64,000 nucleotides of DNA from Fischerella sp. JS2 (GTDB taxonomy: Bacteria; Cyanobacteriota; Cyanobacteriia; Cyanobacteriales; Nostocaceae): assembly GCF_032393985.1 (NCBI RefSeq), contig NZ_CP135918.1, positions 1,674,001 to 1,738,000 on the forward strand. The letters are read 5' to 3'. The notes under the pieces were generated by a model. The model was not told where the DNA came from. It saw nothing but the letters and a program-made list of their open reading frames with translations, and made no database searches. Below, piece after piece: positions 18,817 to 27,852 of this stretch (its first letter is position 1; each line of letters opens with the position of its first letter). Position numbers and translations under genes: made by a program.

Positions 18817-18870
18817 GATAATTCCGAACAGGGTACAAGTCCCCAGATTCCCCAATCCAAAATCAGACGG

Positions 18871-19275
18871 CTATTCCATCGCAGCTTGAGCCATATGGCA
18901 TTGTTTACACAAACCAAAAAACTCTAGGGTATGGTAAAAAATTTTAAAATTATGGGTGACTTGCAATTGCGTTTCCAGTTCATGGACTGGACACTGATTA
19001 ATTGGAATCGAAGTACCACATTGTAAACAGGTGAGATGATGCTTATCTTGCTGCGCCAAGCTATAAAGGGCTTCACCGTTAGCCAATGTCCGCACTTGCA
19101 CCATACCTTCCAGTTTTAAGGCTTCTAGAGAGCGGTAAACTGTTGCTAAACCCATACTTTGATCGCGGTTACGCAGTTCCACGTAAATATCCTGGGCAGA
19201 AATGCCTTGTTTGATGGTTTTGAGAAGATTCAGAATCCGCTCTTGGCTACGGGTACGTATAACTTTCATAGACAC
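18871..19275 (-). CDS. zur: Fur-family regulator, probably Zur (FurB)
   Basis: This is a metal-responsive transcriptional repressor of 134 residues. A winged helix (SQERILNLLKTIKQGISAQD to LATVYRSLEAL) is followed by the dimerisation/metal region with the structural zinc pairs CLQCG and CKQC and the HHLTC segment. Sequence and size resemble Anabaena FurB/Zur more than FurA or PerR, so I call Zur on inference. Two in-frame Met codons (1 and 3) are possible starts. It is divergent from purS, with 137 bp between; no clear 7-1-7 operator was identified by eye. Confidence 0.82.
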   Translation of the reverse strand: MSMKVIRTRSQERILNLLKTIKQGISAQDIYVELRNRDQSMGLATVYRSLEALKLEGMVQVRTLANGEALYSLAQQDKHHLTCLQCGTSIPINQCPVHELETQLQVTHNFKIFYHTLEFFGLCKQCHMAQAAME

Positions 19276-19412
19276 TATCTTGAAAATGGTAGCAAGGGTA
19301 AAGCTATGTCTTGGCTAACTTATAGCTTAACGCCGATAACTTGTAATCTTTATTGTCGCTGAACTGCAACATAAAGATATAGTATGAGCGTAGCAGCATT
19401 CAACGAAAGTCA

Positions 19413-19691
19413 GTGCAAAGGAAATATCGAGCCAAAATTTTTGTCACACTCCGTCCTTCAGTTTTAGATCCTGCTGGTGTAGCAGTGCAATCTGGGCTGA
19501 AGCAGTTAGGATACAATAACGTGGAACAAGTGCGGATTGGTAAGTATATAGAAGTCACCCTAATTTCACCAGATGAGAATTCTGCGCGTCGAAATCTGGA
19601 TCAGATATGTGATCAAATGTTAGCAAATCCAGTGATTGAAAATTACCGCTTTGAGTTGATTGAAGTGGAATCACAGACGGGAGTGATTTAA
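19413..19691 (+). CDS. purS: Phosphoribosylformylglycinamidine synthase subunit PurS
   Basis: PurS is the small dimeric subunit that bridges PurL and PurQ in the fourth step of purine synthesis. The sequence (KIFVTLRPSVLDPAGVAVQS and CDQMLANPVIENYRFELIEV) is typical and the length of 92 residues fits. The start appears to be GTG at 19413. purQ follows in the same direction after 128 bp of repeats, as in other cyanobacteria. Confidence 0.92.
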   Translation: MQRKYRAKIFVTLRPSVLDPAGVAVQSGLKQLGYNNVEQVRIGKYIEVTLISPDENSARRNLDQICDQMLANPVIENYRFELIEVESQTGVI

Positions 19692-19694
19692 AAA

Positions 19695-19815
19695 GATGGG
19701 GAGTGTGGGGACAAGGGGGACAAGGAGGACAAGGGAGAAATTACCTATTTCCTGTTAAGAGTTCCCTCTTACTAATGACAAATGACTAATGACCATTGAC
19801 AATTGACTCTTGACT
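19695..19815. repeat. Repeat-rich purS-purQ spacer
   Basis: The ggacaaggaggacaagg word family at about 19705-19735 is followed by an AATGAC-type heptamer STRR at 19774-19808 (aatgacaaatgactaatgac). Both families recur elsewhere in the window. Confidence 0.7.
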
Positions 19816-19819
19816 AAAA

Positions 19820-20500
19820 ATGAAATTTGGTGTTGTTGTTTTTCCAGGTTCTAATTGCGATCGCGATGTTGCTTATGTTACCAGGGACATCTTAGGGCAA
19901 CCAACTCGCATGGTTTGGCATCAAGATACAGATATTGCTGATTTGGATGTGATTATTCTCCCTGGTGGATTTAGCTATGGTGATTATCTGCGCTGTGGTG
20001 CGATCGCTCGTTTTTCACCCGTGATGCAACAAGTTATTGAACATGCACAAAAAGGTAAATTTGTCCTCGGTATTTGTAATGGTTTTCAGGTATTAACAGA
20101 AGCAGGATTATTGCCAGGAACATTGACAAGAAATCGGGATTTGCATTTTATTTGCGATCGTTCTTCCTTGAAAGTCGAACGCAGTGATTTAGCTTGGACA
20201 CAAGCTTACTTTAGTGGTGAAATTATCACTTTACCGATTGCCCACGGAGAAGGACGATTTTATGCAGATAGACCGACATTAGCAGAACTTGAAGATAATG
20301 GTCAAATAGTATTCCGCTACCAAGGTGAAAATCCCAACGGTTCGCTCAAAAACATCGCCGGTATTTGCAATACTACAGGTAATATCTTAGGGATGATGCC
20401 ACACCCAGAGAGAGCCGCAGATCCCGCTCTTGGTGGTACAGATGGGTTGAAGTTATTTGCTGGGTTGTTAGAAAAAGCAGTTGTGGCAGCAGGAGTTTAG
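19820..20500 (+). CDS. purQ: Phosphoribosylformylglycinamidine synthase subunit PurQ (glutamine amidotransferase)
   Basis: PurQ releases ammonia from glutamine for FGAM synthesis together with PurS and PurL. This is a class I amidotransferase with [19 protein letters not shown], the nucleophile in [10 protein letters not shown], and His/Glu in MMPHPERA. The 226-residue length is normal. PurL is not in this window. Confidence 0.95.
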   Translation: MKFGVVVFPGSNCDRDVAYVTRDILGQPTRMVWHQDTDIADLDVIILPGGFSYGDYLRCGAIARFSPVMQQVIEHAQKGKFVLGICNGFQVLTEAGLLPGTLTRNRDLHFICDRSSLKVERSDLAWTQAYFSGEIITLPIAHGEGRFYADRPTLAELEDNGQIVFRYQGENPNGSLKNIAGICNTTGNILGMMPHPERAADPALGGTDGLKLFAGLLEKAVVAAGV

Positions 20501-20596
20501 TACATTAGTACAAATTTAAGCCTATAGATAGGGTATTCCTCGTATTTGCGAATCTAAGCTGAGGTGTATTCAGTGATGCAAATCGAGGAAATTATT

Positions 20597-20800
20597 ATGT
20601 CCGGTGGACATGCTAGCCATAAAGGCACTTCTGCTAAACCCAATGTCAACGCTAGTGGACTCACAAATGCTGCTGACGATGCTACGGAAAATCCGCAAGA
20701 AGTTGTAGGGAATCGTACTGACTCTTCAAGTAGAACGGATGAAGCGACGGTAAATCCTGCTGCTATTGAGCGTCCGCAAGAAACGGATGAGCAAGAGTAG
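20597..20800 (+). CDS. Small low-complexity hydrophilic protein
   Basis: This 67-residue protein (MSGGHASHKGTSAKPNVNAS and onward) is rich in Ser, Thr, Asn, Asp and Glu, probably disordered, with no hydrophobic segment. The start at 20597 is supported by GAGGAAA seven bases upstream; the frame upstream of it is not protein-like. Two similar phrases (DDATENPQE and DEATVNPAA) suggest an internal duplication. I do not recognise a family. It lies 96 bp after purQ and could be co-transcribed. Confidence 0.6.
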   Translation: MSGGHASHKGTSAKPNVNASGLTNAADDATENPQEVVGNRTDSSSRTDEATVNPAAIERPQETDEQE

Positions 20801-20831
20801 GGTTTGGCTAATTGAGAGTAAACATAGGGAC

Positions 20832-20946
20832 ACCAATACGGTTCGGATAAGACAAATCGATCTACATTAAACCCTGTAGAGACGCGAAATTTCGCGTCTC
20901 TACAACCCTGAATTCTTACGAAAAATTCTAACCGAACCGTATTGGT
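20832..20946. mobile_element. MITE-like element with 15-bp perfect terminal inverted repeats
   Basis: Left end ACCAATACGGTTCGG (20832-20846) and right end CCGAACCGTATTGGT (20932-20946) are perfect inverted repeats. The element is 115 bp, with no coding capacity. It contains a nested 30-bp perfect palindrome at 20875-20904 (TGTAGAGACGCGAAA and its complement). A diverged relative with similar ends lies at 25505-25637. No clean target duplication is seen. Confidence 0.75.
20875..20904. repeat. 30-bp perfect palindrome, GTAGAGACGCGA family
   Basis: The half-site TGTAGAGACGCGAAA is followed by its exact reverse complement. Family members with spacers lie at 24634-24661, 39057-39086, 50797-50826 and 56638-56667. 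Confidence 0.9.
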
Positions 20947-21234
20947 AAGGACACAGTATTGCTATGTCCTTTATTGTGCTAAATATTTAATTTTATATTT
21001 AAAAATGATTTAATTATGACATCATATCAGTCTCTGTGAGATATGTTTCCACTTATGATAATTTTTTGCTTGCCTGGCAACAAACAGTAAATACATTACG
21101 ATGAACCGTGGAATTCCTCAAGTTAGTAATGCTTCTATTTTTCTTGCTAACTTATTTTCAAATCTTTAATATAACCGTAAGACCCTGTATCTAATGGACA
21201 ACAAGAGGTAAGTCCTCAATTATAAACAGACAAA

Positions 21235-21821
21235 TTAAATTTGTTTCTTTACCCAATTCCGAAATTTTTGTGTCATCCCCATCACTCCAACTCTTTGACT
21301 TTCCTCCAAGAATCGCGCAATTTCAATTAAAGGTAACTGGAGGAAAGTTGGCGAATTACTACACTTAATATATTGCTCCTGTTGTAATTGATAAATTCTC
21401 AGCACACCTTTTTCATAACCCAAAGTTCCGGGACACCCAAAGAAGCATAAATTTGCAATTTATCCAAAGACGAACTAGTTAAATTATTTTCCACTACTAA
21501 ATCAGGAGGTGGATCGCAATTCAAGTCAATTTCTGATTTGTTCCTTACCCATGCTTTGTTCTGGATATAGTAGCTACTATCGGGTTCTGCACCTTGCAGC
21601 AAATCTTTACGTTTAAGAGTAGTGAAACCAGCAGAAAAAATTTCTAAATTCAACTCTTCCCCAAGTACAAAAATCAGACGTTCAATTTCCAATATTCCTT
21701 GGTCGTAATATAGTCTAGAGGTTCTATCCTCTCCCATCTCAGCTAGTATGGTTTCAAAAGTCTGCCAGCTAATATTTCTCAAGACAACCCTTTGTGGTGA
21801 GGGAGTGCGTGTAGTTACCAT
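21235..21821 (-). pseudogene. Frameshifted Uma2-family (DUF820) endonuclease-like gene
   Basis: The first frame (21821 to 21399) carries the Uma2 core PPPDLVVENNLTSSSLDKLQIY and breaks off after LGVPELWVMKKVC. The expected continuation GYEKGVLRIYQLQQ sits in another frame ending at 21235. One missing G in TGGGTTAT explains the break. A stretch of about 13 residues usually found between GILEI and ERLI also seems to be deleted. The gene is therefore dead or interrupted twice. An intact paralogue lies 42 bp upstream. Confidence 0.82.
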
Positions 21822-21863
21822 TGCTTGATAAGATGCAGTTAAGAAAGATTAATTGGAAATGCT

Positions 21864-22565
21864 CTAAATTGTATCTGGATCAATATTTAACTCTCGCAAT
21901 TTAGCAGCTAATCTTTCGGATCTACTTAATGCTAATTCTTTCTGCTGACGTTCAGACTCAGCTTCTTCTTCAGGTGTTGGAACTAACTGTTCTTCAGGTG
22001 TAAAAAAACGCAATAAACCCTGATGAATACCTAAATATAAACCTAGCTGCTGACTCCATAAATGCCCTTGATTATTTGCTTCTAAGGGTAGATACTTGCC
22101 GTCTACTAAATGAAAACCAGCGAATTCTAATGTGTATGGATCGAACCAAAAATAATCGGGTGTGCGGAAGGTATTTTGGTAAAGTTTTTTCTTAAATTCT
22201 TTATCAATATTAGCTGTGGATTCAGAGAGAATTTCCAGAATTACATTCGGATATTTGCCATCTTCTTCCCACACTACCCAACTTTTACGAGTTTTGCATT
22301 CCGTGTCTAGCACAACAAAAAAATCTGGTCCTCGGAAATCTTGTGATTTACTTTTACTGAGGCTGTAGTAAATAGTCAGATTGCCAGCAGCATAGAAATC
22401 AGTTCTGTCTCGCCACAACCATTTTAGACATTTAAGTAAGAGCATGATTTGCTCTAGATGCAGTTCAGTTTCCAAAGGAGGCTCATCGCTGTATAAATCA
22501 CTTGGGGGAAGGATAACATCTTGTGGGATGCCTTGGGGAGAGTCTAATTCTTTGGCAAGGGACAT
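21864..22565 (-). CDS. Uma2-family (DUF820) putative restriction endonuclease-fold protein
   Basis: The PD-(D/E)xK nuclease-like fold is represented by GPDFFVVLDTE, PNVILEILSEST and the following KKK. Downstream the protein has TPDYFWFDPYTLEFAGF and a C-terminal Glu/Arg-rich coiled-coil tail (about residues 190-230), which is common in large cyanobacterial Uma2 families. Function is not established; these genes multiply in filamentous cyanobacteria. It forms a tandem pair with the broken copy downstream. Confidence 0.86.
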   Translation of the reverse strand: MSLAKELDSPQGIPQDVILPPSDLYSDEPPLETELHLEQIMLLLKCLKWLWRDRTDFYAAGNLTIYYSLSKSKSQDFRGPDFFVVLDTECKTRKSWVVWEEDGKYPNVILEILSESTANIDKEFKKKLYQNTFRTPDYFWFDPYTLEFAGFHLVDGKYLPLEANNQGHLWSQQLGLYLGIHQGLLRFFTPEEQLVPTPEEEAESERQQKELALSRSERLAAKLRELNIDPDTI

Positions 22566-22914
22566 GGTTCGGGCATCAGGTATTTATGGGTTTATTTTAT
22601 CGTTGTCAGTGGAGTGATCGCATTTGCTGCTCTGGTAGGTTAGAAAGCCACCCATAACTAAAGTTTTCATTGATATAGTATGACCTTCTGCCTTCTGCCC
22701 TCAGCCTTTTTTTGTAAGAGTTTTGACATAAAAACAGTATTGTAAAATAGAAAAAGTAGGATTCGGAGGACCAGTTCACTGGTCAAATACGCTTATCGAG
22801 ACTATTTTCGGTAATCTTCAGGGTTTAAAATCCAGCCAGCTAAAGCAACTACAGCGGCTGTACCACCAACGCATTCCAGGCGATCGCATCACTACGCCAG
22901 AGTTTGCCCAGCGT

Positions 22915-24537
22915 TTGGCAGCTATTAGTACAGAAATCAATCAACCTGTATGTACCTATCTCAATCGGCGTGGACAAGTGATCCGTGTCGGTGTAGGTAC
23001 TCCGCGTCAAACGCAAATTCCACCGTTGGAATTGCCCCGTTACGGTGCGGAACGACTTAGCGGTATCCGTTGTATCGCCACGCATCTCAAATCAGAACCG
23101 CCTAATGAAGCGGCACTGACATCAATGGCATTACAACGGCTTGATGCATTAGCTGTCATAAATATTACAGGAACAGGATTTCAAAAACGGGGTGGTGGGG
23201 CTACAGGATATGTCAAAGAAGCATATTTAGCGCACCTGACATCACAAGAGTCCCGCGCCTTAATTACTAGTCCCTCTTTGAAGGTGGAAAATGGCAATGT
23301 TTTATCCCCAAGTTGGAACGTATCACCACCAATGAGTCTGGATGCACTGGCAAAACAGGACTTAATTGATTTAGTAGAAGGACTGGAAGAGGAGTTCCGA
23401 CGAGAATTTGTCGCCCAAGAGGTAGATACTGACCATGACCGCGTGGTAATCGTTGGAGTGATGACCGACGACCTGTCATCCCAACAATTCCATGACATCG
23501 TGGCAGAATTAGGACGGTTAGTGGATACTGCTGGCGGAGAAGTATTACAAACATTATGGCAAAAGCGATCGCGCATTCATCCACAAACAGTAGTTGGTGA
23601 AGGTAAAGTACAAGAAATAGCCCTCACAGCCCAAACACTGGGAGCTAATCTTGTAGTCTTTGATCGCGACCTTTCACCTTCCCAAGTCCGCAACCTAGAG
23701 ACTCAAATTGGTGTCCGAGTCATTGACCGCACAGAAGTAATCTTGGATATCTTTGCTCAACGCGCCCAATCCCGTGCTGGTAAATTACAAGTAGAACTAG
23801 CGCAGTTGGAATATATGCTGCCACGGCTAAGTGGGAGAGGACAAGCCATGTCTCGACTCGGTGGTGGTATAGGTACTCGTGGTCCTGGTGAAACTAAATT
23901 GGAAACCGAACGCCGTGCTATTAGTCGGCGTATTTCTCGTCTACAACAAGAAGTAAATCAGCTACAGGCCCATCGAGAACGGTTGCGACAACGGCGACAA
24001 AATCGAGAAATTCCTTCAGTAGCTTTGGTTGGTTATACAAACGCAGGTAAGTCTACCTTGTTGAATGCCTTAACAAATGCCGAAGTTTATACCGCCGACC
24101 AATTATTTGCTACCCTTGATCCTACCACACGCCGCTTAGTAGTTCCTCATGCAGCAACTAGTGAACCCCAAGAAATTCTTATTACAGACACAGTAGGTTT
24201 CATCCATGAATTACCTGCATCGTTAATGGATGCCTTTCGCGCCACTTTAGAAGAAGTCACAGAAGCTGATGCCTTAATACATTTAGTAGATTTATCGCAT
24301 CCAGCTTGGTTAAGTCACATTCGTTCAGTGAGGGAAATCCTGGCTCAAATGCCAGTCACTCCTGGTCCAGCACTAGTTATTTTTAACAAAATTGACCAAG
24401 TAAGTAGTGAAGCCTTAGCTCAAGCAAGGGAAGAATTTCCTTTAGCAGTATTTATTTCTGCAAGCAAGCGCTTGGGATTAGAAACTTTACGTCAGCGTCT
24501 TGGTCAACTAGTGCAATACGCTACTTCCTCTCAGTAA
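22915..24537 (+). CDS. hflX: GTPase HflX
   Basis: HflX is a ribosome-associated GTPase that splits or rescues stalled 70S ribosomes. G motifs are visible: ALVGYTNAGKSTLLNAL (G1), DTVGFIHELP (G3) and IFNKIDQ (G4), after the HflX domain with GGGIGTRGPGETKLETERR. The TTG at 22915 is the first standard start, but HflX-like sequence (ETIFGNLQGLKSSQLKQLQR) continues upstream in frame to 22798 with no ATG, GTG or TTG, so the true start may be a rare codon such as ATC 22795. The GGAGGA at 22766-22771 would then act as ribosome binding site. Confidence 0.93.
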   Translation: MAAISTEINQPVCTYLNRRGQVIRVGVGTPRQTQIPPLELPRYGAERLSGIRCIATHLKSEPPNEAALTSMALQRLDALAVINITGTGFQKRGGGATGYVKEAYLAHLTSQESRALITSPSLKVENGNVLSPSWNVSPPMSLDALAKQDLIDLVEGLEEEFRREFVAQEVDTDHDRVVIVGVMTDDLSSQQFHDIVAELGRLVDTAGGEVLQTLWQKRSRIHPQTVVGEGKVQEIALTAQTLGANLVVFDRDLSPSQVRNLETQIGVRVIDRTEVILDIFAQRAQSRAGKLQVELAQLEYMLPRLSGRGQAMSRLGGGIGTRGPGETKLETERRAISRRISRLQQEVNQLQAHRERLRQRRQNREIPSVALVGYTNAGKSTLLNALTNAEVYTADQLFATLDPTTRRLVVPHAATSEPQEILITDTVGFIHELPASLMDAFRATLEEVTEADALIHLVDLSHPAWLSHIRSVREILAQMPVTPGPALVIFNKIDQVSSEALAQAREEFPLAVFISASKRLGLETLRQRLGQLVQYATSSQ

Positions 24538-24633
24538 ATACGTAGCTTTATCCCATGTTCAAAATTCCAGCTGCTTTAAAAGCAAAGCTCAGGAGTCATA
24601 TTATTTCACGCTGCTCATGTAAATAATCTAGAT

Positions 24634-24661
24634 GTAGAGACGGTATTATTTGCGTCTCTAC
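24634..24661. repeat. GTAGAGACG inverted repeat
   Basis: GTAGAGACG and GCGTCTCTAC face each other across a short AT spacer. It belongs to the same family as the 20875 palindrome. Confidence 0.75.
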
Positions 24662-24730
24662 AAAACTTATTTGTATCAAGCATTTTGTAAACCAGCATGA
24701 GACTATATCTAGTTTAAATATATACTTTAA

Positions 24731-24757
24731 TAAAATCCGCTTAGGTGGACTTTTTTT
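24731..24757 (+). terminator. Terminator-like hairpin downstream of hflX
   Basis: TCCGC and GTGGA pair around TTAG (24736-24749, one G-T pair). The hairpin is flanked by an A run upstream and seven T downstream. It lies about 200 bp after the hflX stop. Confidence 0.65.
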
Positions 24758-25504
24758 CAGGTGTCCTCATCTTCACCTTATGATGTAAAAAGTTATAATG
24801 TTGCTGAAAACAGTATCAAGGCTGGCTCTTATAGTGGGTTAGATTTACAGATTAGCCCAAAACTGTTTAATTTTGGTGTTTTTAAATAACGTGAGTTAGC
24901 GCATAAATTCATAGCGAATTTCTTTAGTAAAACTCTGCGCTCCTTTGCGCTTTCCTTCGCGCCCCTCTGCGTTTAAGGTCGCTACGATTTTACGCAAAGC
25001 TGTACTTAGTCTGATAATATTTATTGAACTCATTTTAAATATAGGCTTAGATATGCATTAGATTTTTAAGCCAATTTTATTTTTATGATTACATCTACCA
25101 GATAGTAATCTTTCCTTACTCAATTTTATTTACCTATTCTTAATTTGTACAAATATTACATTTTATAATCCTTTTACTTTCCTAAAGCTGATAATCTGGA
25201 TTACAGAAAAAGAATGTTTCCAAACTAGATTTGCTACGAGGCAAAAATTTAAGATGCTAAAGGCTAGCTTAACTTATTTTCTCTAGATATATCTAACGGT
25301 AAATACTGAAAATATTTTTTATAGCTCATAAATTTTTATCGGTGCAATTGCTGAGGTGAACTGTACTGCAACTCGAATATTATCAATTTGTTACGCTACT
25401 AGATGCAATTCAATATAAGTTTTATGGGCTAAGTGTTTGGATGAGTTTGTTATTATTTTTTAGTAACATACTCACCAGCAAATGCCCTTATACAAATTAT
25501 AAAC

Positions 25505-25637
25505 CAATACGATTCAGTTAGCAGAACTTAATTATTTCAGTCCCGCTAAATCACCATTTTTAAGAGAGACTTAATTCATATATCCTCCCTTTCCCAAGGG
25601 TAATAGGGTGGCTCGCAGCCTTAACTTAACCGTATTG
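25505..25637. mobile_element. Second MITE-like element with CAATACG ends
   Basis: Left CAATACGATTCAGTTAG (25505-25521) and right CTTAACTTAACCGTATTG (25620-25637) are imperfect inverted repeats. The ends resemble those of the 20832-20946 element (CAATACGGTTCGG), but the interior is different. There is no coding capacity. Confidence 0.6.
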
Positions 25638-25926
25638 AATTAGAAACTGTAAGTAAAAGTAAATACTTATAGCTTTTCCTTTAAATAGTTTTTCGACTTA
25701 ACAATATCTGTATGTATTTATTGACTAACTTTCACTAAATTGATAAATAAAATACCCAAGTAAAACGTTAATTTATTTCATGCATTAAGTTTCTACAACT
25801 CATAAAGTCTAAAATTCAAAATACTAACCCTGTATCTGCTTTGAATTGACAAAAATGGGATGAATCACCCACAGCTTGCAATAACATTCTAAAATTTAAG
25901 AAATATTAAATAAAGTTGAGGGCGTT

Positions 25927-26199
25927 ATGGCTGCGAAAGTAGAAATTTACACTTGGAGTACTTGCCCATTTTGCATCCGTGCTAAAAGCTTACTGAAAAA
26001 AAAGGGGGTAGAATTCATTGAGTACAGTATTGATGGAGATGAGGCAGCACGAAATAAAATGGCTCAAAGAGCAAATGGAAGACGCTCTGTGCCACAAATT
26101 TTCATCGATAATGTTCATGTTGGTGGTTGTGATGACATCTACGCTTTAGAAGCCCGAGGTCAGCTAGACAATTTATTAGCTTCTAGCAATAGCGTATAG
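25927..26199 (+). CDS. grxC: Glutaredoxin 3
   Basis: This dithiol glutaredoxin of 90 residues reduces disulfides and protein-glutathione adducts. The active site CPFC is at residues 15-18 (WSTCPFCIRA), followed by the glutathione-binding VPQIFIDNVHVGGCDD. The next gene, 114 bp downstream in the same direction, makes glutathione; this grxC-gshB arrangement is conserved in cyanobacteria and suggests co-regulation. Confidence 0.95.
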   Translation: MAAKVEIYTWSTCPFCIRAKSLLKKKGVEFIEYSIDGDEAARNKMAQRANGRRSVPQIFIDNVHVGGCDDIYALEARGQLDNLLASSNSV

Positions 26200-26313
26200 A
26201 TGGAAGAGTTCGATGGTGTTTTGCTTGGGGGGCGATCGCAAAACTTGTTTAAACATCAGGAGATAGTCTAAATTAAATGACTGTGGAATTTGCTGGCAAT
26301 TGAGGCAGAAAGT

Positions 26314-27282
26314 GTGAAACTGGCTTTTATCATTGATCCTATCCAGACTCTTGACCCTTGTCACGACACAAGCGTCGCATTAATGGAAGCAGCCCATGTC
26401 ATGGGACATGAAGTCTGGATCACCCAAGCGAATTTACTAAGTGTGGTAGCAGGACAAGCTTGGGCCATTTTAGAACGCATGGAACTCATGCCTATTGAAC
26501 TAGTGGAGGGACGCTGGGTAGCAGCAAATCCTTGGTACAAACTAGGCGAACGCATCTGTATGTCTTTAGAAACAATGGATGCCGTATTTATGCGGACAGA
26601 TCCACCCGTTACAGTTTCCTACCTTTATGCCACCTATATTTTGGACTACATTGACCAAAACAAAACTTTGGTAATCAATAGTCCCAGTGGTATCCGAGGG
26701 GCAAACGAAAAAATGTATGCCCTCCAATTTACTAAAGTAATACCAGAAACCATTGTCACTGCTGATAAACAGACTATCCGAGACTTTGTGGAAGCAAAAG
26801 GCACAGCAGTTCTCAAACCACTAGGTAATAAAGCTGGTGAGGGAATTTTAATTTTGCAACCGAGCGATCGCAACCTCAATTCCATCATCGAACTCAGTAC
26901 CTTTCAAGGTCGAGTACCCGTCATGGTACAAAATTTCATCCCAGAGGCCAAAGAAGGAGACAAACGGATTATTCTACTAGATGGCAAACCAATTGGAGCA
27001 GTTAATCGCCTTTCTGCTGGTGATGAATTTCGCAATAACATGGCAACTGGTGGCACAGTTGCCAAAACCGAAATTACTTCAAAAGAATACGAAATCTGCT
27101 CCGAAGTTGCCGAAATCTTACGTAAAGATGGCTTAGTTTTTGTCGGAATCGATGTAATTGGTGGTTATCTGACCGAAGTCAACGTCACTAGCCCTACTGG
27201 GATACGCGAAATAGACCGATTAAATGGCACTCGTCTTGGTCATTTGGTTATTCGATGGATCGAACAGACAAAAAATTTATAA
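26314..27282 (+). CDS. gshB: Glutathione synthetase
   Basis: GshB joins gamma-glutamylcysteine and glycine using ATP. It is an ATP-grasp enzyme with FIIDPIQTLDPCHDTSVALM at the N terminus, KPLGNKAGEGI in the ATP-binding loop, and GIDVIGGYLTEVNVTSPTGI near the C terminus. I start at GTG 26314 (Met-Lys-Leu-Ala-Phe), the usual GshB N terminus, with GAGG eight bases upstream; a TTG at 26290 would add eight residues. The protein has 322 residues, normal for the family. Confidence 0.94.
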   Translation: MKLAFIIDPIQTLDPCHDTSVALMEAAHVMGHEVWITQANLLSVVAGQAWAILERMELMPIELVEGRWVAANPWYKLGERICMSLETMDAVFMRTDPPVTVSYLYATYILDYIDQNKTLVINSPSGIRGANEKMYALQFTKVIPETIVTADKQTIRDFVEAKGTAVLKPLGNKAGEGILILQPSDRNLNSIIELSTFQGRVPVMVQNFIPEAKEGDKRIILLDGKPIGAVNRLSAGDEFRNNMATGGTVAKTEITSKEYEICSEVAEILRKDGLVFVGIDVIGGYLTEVNVTSPTGIREIDRLNGTRLGHLVIRWIEQTKNL

Positions 27283-27852
27283 ATTATTAATATGAATTAT
27301 GAAATTTTTTAACGTTCATAATTCATCATTCCTCTGTAATTTCCCCTGCACCCTGGTAAACCGAAATAATAATTATAAATAATATAGGGAGTTACAGTAG
27401 CATCTGGTACTAAAATTTAGACCGCCAGTTAAAAATAATTGTGTGCTGAAAGACTACAAAAGTTAAAAAGTCTACCATCAAAAATAATTATCCCAACTCA
27501 AGACGATATTAACAGACATTGAGCGACAACCAAAACAAGCGCGATCATTTTCGTTTTTTTACCAAACACACTGGGGATTTTAAATAAGCTGACTCCAGCC
27601 TAAGCTAATTTCAGTCTATGGGATAGGTAGATGAATTTAGTAACTAATTATTGGCTGTACCAAAAATGGTAACTGAATTGCTGATTCCAATTCCTAGTAT
27701 TAACTAAGAGAATTAGGAATAATACCAAATAGGAATAAGTAGTGTGATTTGAGATTATTAGCATAGCCTTTTGGCAAAGACTCTCAATCCAAAATCCAAA
27801 ATCTAAAATCCAAAATTGGTATAAGCAGCTAGAAAGCCAATAGCTGATCATC
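27283..27852. other. Noncoding spacer between convergent gshB and ftsZ
   Basis: The spacer is AT-rich with no gene. An AATCCAAA-type STRR array lies at 27785-27818. No convincing terminator with a T run was found. Confidence 0.6.
27785..27818. repeat. STRR heptamer array (AATCCAA type)
   Basis: Four to five degenerate copies (caatccaaaatccaaaatct and onward) lie just downstream of the ftsZ stop. Confidence 0.8.

Larger units (their letters stand above)
24538..25926. other. Long noncoding spacer between hflX and grxC
   Basis: No gene is seen in 1.39 kb on either strand. The spacer holds a GTAGAGACG-type inverted repeat (24634-24661), a terminator-like hairpin (24736-24757), a block of tttgcgc/ctctgcg words at 24935-24975 typical of Nostocales spacers, and a MITE-like element (25505-25637). 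The rest is AT-rich. Confidence 0.7.

Noticed and set aside
18829-18848. tRNA-like text near 18830 (gggtacaagtcccc)
   Set aside because: No acceptor or anticodon stem can be folded around it. No tRNA, rRNA or CRISPR array was found anywhere in the window.
19276-19412. Zur operator in the zur-purS spacer
   Set aside because: No clear 7-1-7 inverted repeat of the Fur family could be identified by eye; a motif scan would be needed.
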